NCBI GenBank assembly: GCA_900290295.1
Contig: OMSW01000275.1
Location: 656 to 39,056 of the forward strand
Reading direction: 5' to 3'
Origin: Burkholderiales bacterium
GTDB lineage: Bacteria; Pseudomonadota; Gammaproteobacteria; Burkholderiales; Burkholderiaceae_F
Length of the DNA: 38,401 bases
Shown here in pieces: positions 1 to 7,935 of the stretch. Each line of letters starts with the position of its first letter. Position 1 is the stretch's first letter. A program made the position numbers and the translations under genes. Below the pieces are notes generated by a model that saw only the letters and a program-made list of their open reading frames with translations, searched no databases and was not told the origin of the DNA.

Positions 1-50
1 CTCAGTCCAACCAACGACTTTTATTAATTTCAACCCTTATGGAGAAAATC

Positions 51-335
51 ATGGCCATCACGAAAATCATCGATCTACCCAGCAGCCGTGCCCTGGACTA
101 CAAGGCCAGGTTGGCCATCAGCGGCGCAGGTGCCGGGGACTGGGTCATCAACGCTTTCCCGGCTTGGGTCGCCCCGGCCCCCATGCCCGGGGGTGTCGAG
201 GTGTTCAACTTTAACAACTACACGTACATCGGACAGATGGTCAATCAGACCACCAACGTGGCAATCAGCAATTCGGGCGCCAATTCGACCAACACGGCGG
301 TGCTGCTGACCTCCCTCGGCAACACGGGCCGCTGA
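51..335 (+). CDS. Small secreted peptide precursor with double-glycine-like leader (candidate exporter substrate)
   Basis: This 94-residue protein has no enzyme motif. The ATG at 51 is preferred over the in-frame ATG at 39 because GGAG at 41-44 sits six bases before it. The N-terminus contains IIDLP, and residues 15-26 (LDYKARLAISGA) fit the leader pattern of C39-peptidase substrates: Leu at -12, Ile at -4 and Gly-Ala at -2/-1. Cleavage after A26 would leave a 68-residue mature peptide. That part has an aromatic/Pro segment (residues 31-47) and then an Asn/Thr/Ser/Gln-rich tail containing NFNNYTY and NQTTNVAISNSG, with no Cys. A C39-domain ABC exporter lies 2.4 kb away. By inference this is the exported cargo. 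The Asn-rich tail could favour self-assembly or adhesion rather than a classical bacteriocin. Only 50 bases lie upstream, so the promoter is not visible. Confidence 0.7.
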   Translation: MAITKIIDLPSSRALDYKARLAISGAGAGDWVINAFPAWVAPAPMPGGVEVFNFNNYTYIGQMVNQTTNVAISNSGANSTNTAVLLTSLGNTGR

Positions 336-487
336 GCGAAGCTGGCCTGATCCGCGAGATCAACGAGGATGCCTGCGTCGATCAGCCCGAGCGCGGACGC
401 AGGGCGATCGCCGACGCAATGGGTGGCCATGCGCTGGGCGAGTTCGCGACCCGCCTGGCCACCGCCGACGACATGGCCGACAACTGA
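335..487 (+). pseudogene. PP2C phosphatase N-terminal remnant
   Basis: Read from 335, this stretch encodes a short piece with INEDACVDQPE, IADAMGGHALGEFATRLA and a TGA at 485-487. It matches, nearly residue for residue, the first conserved block of the intact PP2C just downstream (VNEDACLDQPE, VADGMGGHSMGEFASRLA). There is no start codon or ribosome binding site of its own, it overlaps the stop of the preceding peptide gene, and the rest of the phosphatase is missing. It is best explained as a partial tandem duplication or the leftover of a larger deletion. Diverged codons show that it is not a recent copy. Confidence 0.75.
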
Positions 488-628
488 CGCTCCAGATTGA
501 GAACTTCAACGTCCAGAAGTCGGCCTCCGGCGTTAGAATCACGGCCCGCCCGGCTCAGAATGCGCTGACCCTCGACCTCGCTCGCATCCCACTGCGTCCG
601 TATAGTAGCCAGCCCCGAAGGCGATCCC

Positions 629-1480
629 GTGAGCATCGAATCCAAAGACCGGGACAACAGCAAGTTGAAAATCAAGGACTTACAAAACAGCACCTTAAGA
701 ATCGAGGACTTACAAACTACCAGCTCGTTTCGGTGGACATCGGCCTCCCGCTCCCACCCAGGCCGGGTCCGCCAGGTCAACGAGGATGCCTGTCTCGACC
801 AGCCCGAGCACGAACTTTGGGCCGTCGCCGACGGCATGGGCGGACATTCGATGGGTGAGTTTGCAAGTCGCCTGGCGGTGCACAGCCTAATGGACCTGCC
901 GACGCCGGCAAGCCTCGAGCAGCGGGTCAACGCTGCAAGGGAGCGGCTGCAGGAAGCCAATCGCCACCTTCGTGCCGAGGCGCTGCGGCGCAAAACGCCG
1001 ATCATCGGCACCACCATCGCGGTGCTGCTCGCCGCCGGGCGTCGTTGCGCCTGCCTGTGGGCCGGCGACAGCCGCATCTACCTGTACCGGGCCGGGCGCC
1101 TGAGCCAGTTAACGCGCGACCACAGCCACGTCGAAGCCGCGCGCTCGCGACACGTTTCGAGCTCGGACGACACGCCGGTGCGCCCGCGGGCGAACCTGAT
1201 CACGCGCGGGCTCGGGTGCGACGACACGCTGGAGCTCGATGAGGTCACGATCGAATTGCTCGACGGCGACATCTTCCTGCTGTGCAGCGACGGGCTCAGC
1301 AACGAGGTCAGCGAGCTGTCGATCGAGCAGGCTTTGCTGCCGCGCATTTGCACTCTGGCGTGCGACGCGCTGCTCGAAATGGCGCTGCAGCGCGACGCCA
1401 GCGACAACATCACCGCCGTCGTGGTGGACGCCGAAGACTTGAGCAGCCCGGACCGGACCGTGCTGCGTCCGGCGCCGTAG
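629..1480 (+). CDS. PP2C-family serine/threonine phosphatase (first copy)
   Basis: This 283-residue protein is a PPM/PP2C metal-dependent phosphatase. Visible motifs are GRVRQVNEDA (about 45-54), VADGMGGH (66-73), GTTIAVLL, WAGDSRIYLYR, LCSDGLSNEV and DNITAVVV, so the metal-binding aspartates are present. The GTG at 629 follows GAAGG by a usual spacing. The first 32 residues are outside the domain and contain a 10-residue repeat (KLKIKDLQNS, then TLRIEDLQTT). It probably removes phosphate from Thr/Ser on the FHA proteins or on targets of the kinase at 18659-20170. The gene runs convergent to the sigma54 activator, with only six bases between their stops. The family call is firm; the substrates are inferred. 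Confidence 0.92.
   Translation: MSIESKDRDNSKLKIKDLQNSTLRIEDLQTTSSFRWTSASRSHPGRVRQVNEDACLDQPEHELWAVADGMGGHSMGEFASRLAVHSLMDLPTPASLEQRVNAARERLQEANRHLRAEALRRKTPIIGTTIAVLLAAGRRCACLWAGDSRIYLYRAGRLSQLTRDHSHVEAARSRHVSSSDDTPVRPRANLITRGLGCDDTLELDEVTIELLDGDIFLLCSDGLSNEVSELSIEQALLPRICTLACDALLEMALQRDASDNITAVVVDAEDLSSPDRTVLRPAP
661..720 (+). repeat. Two 30-bp tandem units inside the PP2C N-terminus
   Basis: The 17-bp core at 670-686 recurs at 700-716 with a single difference (AATCAAGGACTTACAAA against AATCGAGGACTTACAAA). It gives the protein repeat LKIKDLQ / LRIEDLQ. A more diverged relative (LQIENFNVQ) can be read at about 491-517, upstream of the gene, which suggests local expansion before or together with the duplication that left the PP2C remnant. 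Confidence 0.6.
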
Positions 1481-1486
1481 GACCGC

Positions 1487-2782
1487 TCAAATCGCCTTGT
1501 CGGCGCGCGCCGCCGCGCGAAATTCCTTCGACTGAATGCCGTGCTTCTTCAGCAGCACCTGAACGTGCGATCGGTTCATGTTGCAACGCTTGGCCAGCTC
1601 GATCACGATGCCGCCGACTTCCTGCAGTCCTCGCTCGAGAAACTCGCGCTCGGCCAAGTCGCTTGCGATACGCTTGGCCTCGCTGAGCGCATCGGCGCTC
1701 AGCGATTGCCCATCGCCGCCCGATTCCGGACCCGCTGCGGCCCGCGCCTGCGACGCCGGCCGGATATCGGCGGGCAGGTGCTCCAGATCGGCCGTCTGCC
1801 CCGCAAGGCACGAGAGTCGGTAGACGATGTTGCGCAGCTCGCGGATGTTGCCCGGATAGGCGTAGTCGAGCAGAAATGCCCGCAACCGCCGGGTCATCTC
1901 GACCGGGCGGCGCTTGAGCGCTTCGGCCGCTTCGTCGCCGAAGAACTCGAACAACAGCGGAATTTCGTCCTTGCGTTCGCGTAGCGGCGGCAACGTGACG
2001 TGAATGACGCCGAGCCGATAGAAAAGATCCTCGCGGAATCGGCCTTCATCGCTTAGTTTGCGCAAATTGCGGTTGGTGGCCGCAACGACGCGCGTATCAA
2101 CGCGGATCAGTTGGTCCGAACCTACCCGCTGGATCTCGTGCGCTTCCAGCACGCGCAGCAGCTTCACCTGGCCCGGCAGTGGCAGCTCGCCGATTTCGTC
2201 CAGAAAGATCGTGCCAGTGTGGGCGCTCTCGAACTTGCCTTTGCGATCGCCGACGGCACCGGTGAACGCGCCCTTGCAATGGCCGAACAGTTCAGACTCG
2301 AGCAGGTTGTCGGGAATTGCGCCGCAGTTGACCGAAATGAACGGCCGGTCGGCCCGGTCGCCGTTGGCGTGGATCACCTTGGCCATAAGCTCCTTGCCGG
2401 TGCCGCTCTCGCCGTCGATCAACACGGGCAGCCCCGTGGGCGCGGCCTTCTCGGCAATCTCCAGCGCCTCAAGCAGCTTGGGGTTGTCGCCGAACGCGCC
2501 CTCGAAGATGAAGCTGCGCTCGATCAGCGCTTTGCGCCGCTGCCGCCGCGACAGATCGCTTCGAGTCGGCTCGGCAGCGGCGGCATTGACGAACCGCTCT
2601 TTGTGCGAAAGCTGCATCACCTCGTCACGCAGCGCGCTGGCCTGCCGCAGCAGCTTCTCGATATCCGGCCGATCGAGTCTGGAAGCCCAACGCAGCGCCG
2701 AGCGCAGTATCTCGATCTTTTCGAGCAACCCTGCATAGGAGATCGTCGAGCTGCCGCCGGGTTCCTGGTCGAGTATTTTCAT
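1487..2782 (-). CDS. Sigma54-dependent enhancer-binding transcription activator
   Basis: This 431-residue protein is an AAA+ activator of sigma54 RNA polymerase. The ATG at 2782 overlaps the exporter stop by four bases (ATGA), which implies translational coupling. Motifs by residue: Walker A GESGTGKE at 124-131, the sigma54-contacting GAFTGA loop at 171-176, Walker B TIFLDE at 191-196, the RFREDLFYR arginine-finger region at 248-256, and a C-terminal Fis-like helix-turn-helix ending near residue 425 (NRSHVQVLLKKHG). The first 90 or so residues are helical and carry no recognisable receiver, GAF or PAS domain, so the sensory input is unclear; it may come through protein contact or phosphorylation. 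It is last in the export operon and probably controls it or the peptide gene. No convincing -24/-12 promoter was found in the window. Confidence 0.93.
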   Translation of the reverse strand: MKILDQEPGGSSTISYAGLLEKIEILRSALRWASRLDRPDIEKLLRQASALRDEVMQLSHKERFVNAAAAEPTRSDLSRRQRRKALIERSFIFEGAFGDNPKLLEALEIAEKAAPTGLPVLIDGESGTGKELMAKVIHANGDRADRPFISVNCGAIPDNLLESELFGHCKGAFTGAVGDRKGKFESAHTGTIFLDEIGELPLPGQVKLLRVLEAHEIQRVGSDQLIRVDTRVVAATNRNLRKLSDEGRFREDLFYRLGVIHVTLPPLRERKDEIPLLFEFFGDEAAEALKRRPVEMTRRLRAFLLDYAYPGNIRELRNIVYRLSCLAGQTADLEHLPADIRPASQARAAAGPESGGDGQSLSADALSEAKRIASDLAEREFLERGLQEVGGIVIELAKRCNMNRSHVQVLLKKHGIQSKEFRAAARADKAI

Positions 2783-5741
2783 GCAGCGCTCAACTGCTTC
2801 TGCACCAACTCGTAGTACATGCCGCGGCACTCAACCAGTTCTTCGTGCCGCCCCTGTTCGACGATCTTGCCCTCGTAGAGCACCAGAATCTTGTCGGCTC
2901 GCATGATAGTGCTCAAGCGGTGCGCAATGACCACCGCGGTGCGGCCCTTCAGGATGTCGCTCATGTTGGCGAGGATATTGCTCTCGGACTGCGTGTCGAG
3001 CGCGGAGGTCGCTTCGTCGAACACCAGCAGGCGCGGATCGCGGTACAGCGCTCGGGCAATGCACAGGCGCTGGATCTGCCCGCCTGAAAGGCCCATGCCG
3101 CGCTCGCCCACCACCTGCTCGTAGCCCAGTGGCATCTTGCTGATGAACCCGTGGGCATCGGCCCTCTTCGCAACTTCCTCGATGCGGCGGCGGTCGGGGC
3201 CGTCACTGCCGCTGGCGATGTTCTCGGCAATGGTCCCCGAGAACAGCAGGTTGGTCTGCATCACGTAGCCGACTTGCGCCCGGTAGTACTCCTTGTCAAT
3301 CACGCTCATGTCGTAGCCGTCGACCATCAGCTTGCCGTCGGTGGGCGGATAGAAGCCGACGAGGAGCTTCGCAAGCGTCGTCTTTCCCGACCCGCTGCGG
3401 CCGACGATCGCAACCAGCTCGCCAGGCTTGACGTCGAGGCTGATGTTTTCCAGAACATAGGGCGTCTCATTGCCGCCGTAGCGGAAGTAGACGCCATCGA
3501 GACGAATGTCGCCCTGCAGGTCGGGGATCGCAACGCGCGAGGCTAGTTCTTCGGGCCTTTGCTCGGGCTCGAGGTCGAGAACGTCGCCGAGGCGCTCCAT
3601 CGCCACGGAGGCGTCGTTCAGGAGGCTCCATAGTCCTACCAAGCCCATCAACGGTGCCAGCACGCTGCCCATCAAGGCATTGAAAGCGATCAGCTGACCG
3701 ATGGTCAGTTCACGCGTCAGCACCAGGTCGGCGCCTGCCCAGAGAATGGCAATCGTGGTGGCGGCGCTTAGCAGCTGTCCAGCCAACCCGACCCCGATGT
3801 TGAACGACTGTGCGCGGTACTGCACTTCGAGCGCCTTCGCGTACTTCTTCTCCCACTAAACACCTCGCGCGCATAGCTCTTGACCTTCGGCGTCACGAGC
3901 ACGGTCAACCCCAAGATGGGGATGACGAATGTGATGAGCAGCAACGTTAACTTTACATTATAGAGGAACATCACCGTGAAGTAGATGAAGATCATGAGCA
4001 GGTTGAGCACGGTGGTAATGGTGGATTCGGTCAGGAAGGCCCGGATCGTCTGGTTTTCCTGGAAGCGCGCGAAAATGTCGCCCGTCTTGCGTTTGGCAAA
4101 GAATGAGTACGGCAGCGACAGCGTGTGCCTGAAGAACTGCGACATCATCGTGAAGTCGAGCTTGCGGACCATAAAGTTCGCCAGCGCCGCCCGGATCGTG
4201 GCGGTCAGCTGCGTGAAAAGGTTCGAGACGATCAGGCCGGCAATCAGCAGGTGCAGCAAATTCACATTTTGGTGAACGATCACACCGTCCAGGATGTTCT
4301 GGATGATCATCGGTGGCACGATGCCCAGCACCTGGATCACAAAGGTCGCCATGAACAGATGCAGCAGGATCTTCTTGTGGGGGATCAGGTAGCTGGCGAA
4401 ACGCACCCACGGCGAGCGTGATGCGCCGATCGTGGCCACATCCTGGCCCGGCGTGAAGCTCAGGCAGGTGCCGCTCCAGCCGCGCTCGAACTCATCGACG
4501 CTCAACTTCCTGAAACCGACCGCCGGATCGGCCAGCCACACCTGCCCGCTGGAGACCCCGTACACCACCACGTAGTGATAACCCTCCCAGTGCACGATGA
4601 ACGGGAGGTCGAACGAGCGCAGCGTATCGAAGGTGCACTGCACCCCCCGCGTGGTGAAGCCGAGCGATTCGCCGGTGCGCGCTAGACTTTCCAGCGTCGC
4701 TCCCTGCGTCGTGACGTTCGCCAGTTCGCGCAACTTGCCCAAGCTCATGTCGATGCCGTAGTGCTTGCAGATCATCGCCAGGCACGCCGCCCCGCAGTCC
4801 ATCTCTTCGGCTTGCTGGACCCAGGCGAAGCGTCGGATGACCTTCTCGCCAAGCTCCGGCTTGGATTTCAGATCGAGCATCAGCGGGAGCTTGCGCCGCT
4901 CGGCAACCTTCTTCTGCCGCTGCAACTCCCTGTCCATGACCCGAACCCGCTCCTCCAGCGCCTCGCGCAGCTTCGGGTTGCGTTCGAGGATGAAGTGGAT
5001 GGTCTTTTCGGGTATCACGAGCAGTGCGGCATCCGCGCTCGCGATCACCGACGCGGCTTGCTCCTGGCGCATCAGGCAGGCCTTTTCGCCGAAGGTTTCA
5101 CCCTGGCGCAGAGTGGCCAGCGGATAGTCCATATCTTCGTCGTGGCACACGACGCGGACCTCCCCGTGGCGCACGACGTACAGCCGGCGATCTTCCCGCG
5201 CGCCCTGCTTGAGGATTTCCTTGCCAGCGCCGACCTGCTTCACGCCGACGCTGCGGATCAGTTCTTCCAGTTCATCTTTGTCAACCTTGCCCTTGAGGTC
5301 GAACAATTGGCTGATCAGCCCGCCCGCCGAACTGATTGCGACGCGACTGGCGACGAACGCGCGGGCTGCGGGGTTGCCTGCGACGATCGGGGCAATGACA
5401 CTGCGCGGGATGAACAGCAACTCGGTCTTGCCGGATGCGCGTGCCGACGACTCGTGGCGGTAGTCGCGCAGCATGACCATTTCGCCGAAAACGTCGCCCG
5501 CCTTGCGTAGGCCCAGGCTGGTCTCCTTATCCGCTCCCACGACGAATAGGCGGATCGAGCCGGACTTGACGACGAACAGGCCTTCGGCCACTTCGCCGGC
5601 GCTGCAGACGGCATCACCGAACGCCAGCATCCGCGACTGCGCGCTTGCGGCCAGGCGGTCGATGTCGTTGCGCGTCAGCGTGGAAAACAAGTCGACAGAC
5701 GACAGGAACTCGGCGCGCGACTTCGTCTCTTGCGTAGTCAT
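2779..5741 (-). pseudogene. C39-peptidase ABC exporter with two cyclic-nucleotide-binding-like domains, interrupted by an internal deletion
   Basis: The gene is read in two frames. The 5' part (5741 to about 3857) has two cNMP-binding-like domains (residues 20-130 and 155-255), a C39 peptidase with Q309/Q310, C316 (DCGAAC), H389 and D405, and then membrane helices. The 3' part (about 3856 to 2779) has the last helices and an ATPase with GRSGSGKTT, LSGGQ and FDEATSALD. Compared with HlyB-type exporters, about 30 residues are missing between AREVF and WEKKYA, and the frame changes there. This is therefore more than a one-base slip. Intact, it would cleave double-glycine leaders and export the peptide. 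The start at 5741 is the first ATG before the cNMP domain. It is either a true lesion or an assembly deletion; nusA in this window has similar breaks. The domain architecture recalls HetC-type exporters. Confidence 0.85.
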
Positions 5742-5758
5742 GGGGGTAGCGGTCCCAG

Positions 5759-6511
5759 CTAGCCGGCTTCGATGACGTGTTCCTGAGCTCTGGCCCGCAG
5801 CCACTCTTCGCGCAACAAGCGACGCACCTCGGTGGCCGTGTCGTCGTCGAGTTGGGCCGGATGCTTTGCGTTCACCCGGAAGATCTCGAAGGCCGATCGA
5901 TCCGCCGACGCAAACGGCCCGAGCAAATCACCGACGGCGGCATTGAACACCTTGGCCTCGACATCGGTCCGAAGCGAGCCTCGGAGCACCTTGCCGATCA
6001 TGCCGCCATGGTCCCGCGTGTCGGCGATTGAATGCTCGCGTGCCATCTCGTCGAAGCTGTCGGGATCCTCGCGCAGCACAGAGATCATTTCCTTGGACTT
6101 GCCCTCAGAATCGAGAACCATATGGCTCACCTCGATGCTGTCGAACTTGGGCGAGTTCAACTTGAAGTACCCCTGCACGGCCTGGTCGCTGCAGACCTTG
6201 TGCATCATCTTTTCTTGATACAGGCTGTCGGTGATGAAGGACTCGAACTCGTCTAGACTGATCCGCATCGCATCGAGGTACTTGTTCGTGTCGGACGCGC
6301 GGTGCAAGCCGCGTACCCGGCGAAACTGGTCGGCGCGTTCCTGGATCTCTGCCTCCGGCACCCGGATGCCTTGCTTCCTGGCGCCGAGCACCGTGAGGCG
6401 GTCCCGGACGAACTGCTCGAGGAGTGCCTCGAACTGCCCCGTCAGCTTCAAGGTCCGCAAGAACTCGGCGACGTCGATCGCATTGCCATCGATCTTCACA
6501 ACTGTCGTCAT
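5759..6511 (-). CDS. PpiC/parvulin-type peptidyl-prolyl isomerase of the export operon
   Basis: This 250-residue protein has an N-terminal helical SurA-like region (about 1-115) and a parvulin domain with VSHMVLDSEG, EMAREHSIADTRDHGGMIG and GDLLGPFASAD. The ATG at 6511 is preceded by AAGGAGAG at good spacing; the longer in-frame reading to 6565 lacks such a site. There is no signal peptide, so it should act in the cytoplasm or at the membrane rather than as a periplasmic SurA. Lying between the adaptor and the ABC exporter (50 nt and 17 nt away), it probably keeps the cargo or its leader in a transport-ready form. A PpiC-family gene beside a C39 exporter and HlyD is a known arrangement, but its exact job is inferred. 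Confidence 0.85.
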   Translation of the reverse strand: MTTVVKIDGNAIDVAEFLRTLKLTGQFEALLEQFVRDRLTVLGARKQGIRVPEAEIQERADQFRRVRGLHRASDTNKYLDAMRISLDEFESFITDSLYQEKMMHKVCSDQAVQGYFKLNSPKFDSIEVSHMVLDSEGKSKEMISVLREDPDSFDEMAREHSIADTRDHGGMIGKVLRGSLRTDVEAKVFNAAVGDLLGPFASADRSAFEIFRVNAKHPAQLDDDTATEVRRLLREEWLRARAQEHVIEAG

Positions 6512-6561
6512 CTGATTCTCTCCTTCGAAGTCGAAAGAAATCGGTCGCCGGGGCGAGTGGT

Positions 6562-7935
6562 TCATCCGCCGATTTGCCGGAATGGGTCCAGTGCCAGATC
6601 GATCACCCGCCGGGCACGTACGACAATCTCGACCGTGGCGGTCATTCCGTATCGCAGCGGGTACTTGGTGTCCGCCACCAGGTAGTGATCGCGCTCCAGT
6701 GACACCCGTGCCTCGTACACCGGCTGCTTGGTCTGCTGCGCCGGCTTGGTGGCCGGCGAGACGTATTCGAGCGTGCCGTTAATGACCCCGTACCGCTGGT
6801 ACGGGAATGCGCTGAACTTCAGCTTGACCGGCAGGCCTTCTCGCAGGAAGGCGCGGTCGTTCTCGGCGATCTCGACCTTGACGACGGAGCGGGAGTTGCT
6901 TGGCGCGATGCCGCCCAGCGGGGTGTTGGCCTGGACCTTGTCACCCGGCTGCGTTGACGTCAGATCGGTGATGACGCCGGAGACGGGGGCGACGATCTGG
7001 AGGAAATTGTCCTTGTCGATGTTTTCGAAGCGGATACGAGCCGCCGCATCGGCCTCGACGCGCGCGGTTTCAAGCTGCAGCCGAAGTTTTTCTTCCGCGT
7101 TGGCGAGTTCGTTCGCAGCTGTCTCGTAGTCCAGCCGCAGCTTCTTGAGTTGCTCGCCGCTCGATTCGACCTGGGCCTGAGCCTGTTCGAATTCCTGGCT
7201 TTGCCGTGCGGTCAATTCGCTGACCCTCGATTGCGCCACACGGTAGGCATTCTCGGCCGCGAGCAGTGCGTTCTTCTTGCTTTCGACCTGCAGCTGCGAC
7301 ACGCCGCCGCCGCCGGGACTCGCGAACACGCGCTCGAATTTCTCCGCCTCGAGCGCGGCCGCATCGCGCGCTCGGCTGGCTTCCTGGACATTCATGCGCG
7401 CCTCGGCCAACTGCGCTTTCTGCGCTTCCACCAGCTTGCTGGTGCCGTGGGCGATCCGCTTCTGGTGTTGCTGCTCTTCGAGCTCCATCGCCTGCCGCAG
7501 CGTTGCAGCCTTGCGCTCCAGCAGCGCCTTCCTCTCCGGGAACTGCCGCCAGTCCCGTTCCGCGTTCTCGAGCTTCAACTGCGCTTGCATCGCGCTGCTC
7601 GCAGCTTCGATGGCACCCCTGGCGTTGAGCCGGGCCAGCACGTCGCCCTTGGATACCGGCTGGCCCTCGGCCACGTAGAGATTGGCCAGTTCGCCATCGA
7701 CGGGCGCGTAGAAGCGCCTGAGTTCCGAGGCAGGCATCAGCGTGCCCTGCGCGGTCACGATTACGTCGGCCCGCCCGATGAACGACCAGGCCAGTGCGGT
7801 CAACACCAGCGCGATCATCGTGTAGACGAGGGCGTGCAGCACGCGCCAGGGCTCCGCGGTCAGGATCGCGATGCCCTCGGAGCTGTGGTCACCGAGCGCA
7901 TCGGCCAACGGTACGAGGCGATTGCCGTGCGTCAT
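6562..7935 (-). CDS. HlyD-family membrane fusion protein
   Basis: This 457-residue periplasmic adaptor belongs to a type I export machine. The ATG at 7935 overlaps the stop of the FHA gene by four bases. A single membrane helix lies at about residues 35-55, followed by a lipoyl-like half-motif (APVDGELANLYVAEGQPVSKGDVL), a long Gln/Glu/Ala-rich coiled coil, the second lipoyl half (VAPVSGVITDLTSTQPGDKV) and a C-terminal beta domain (GMTATVEIVV). It would link the inner-membrane ABC exporter to the outer-membrane factor at 10651-12048. The cytoplasmic N-terminus of about 35 residues could contact the ATPase or the FHA protein. The family call is firm. Confidence 0.93.
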   Translation of the reverse strand: MTHGNRLVPLADALGDHSSEGIAILTAEPWRVLHALVYTMIALVLTALAWSFIGRADVIVTAQGTLMPASELRRFYAPVDGELANLYVAEGQPVSKGDVLARLNARGAIEAASSAMQAQLKLENAERDWRQFPERKALLERKAATLRQAMELEEQQHQKRIAHGTSKLVEAQKAQLAEARMNVQEASRARDAAALEAEKFERVFASPGGGGVSQLQVESKKNALLAAENAYRVAQSRVSELTARQSQEFEQAQAQVESSGEQLKKLRLDYETAANELANAEEKLRLQLETARVEADAAARIRFENIDKDNFLQIVAPVSGVITDLTSTQPGDKVQANTPLGGIAPSNSRSVVKVEIAENDRAFLREGLPVKLKFSAFPYQRYGVINGTLEYVSPATKPAQQTKQPVYEARVSLERDHYLVADTKYPLRYGMTATVEIVVRARRVIDLALDPFRQIGG

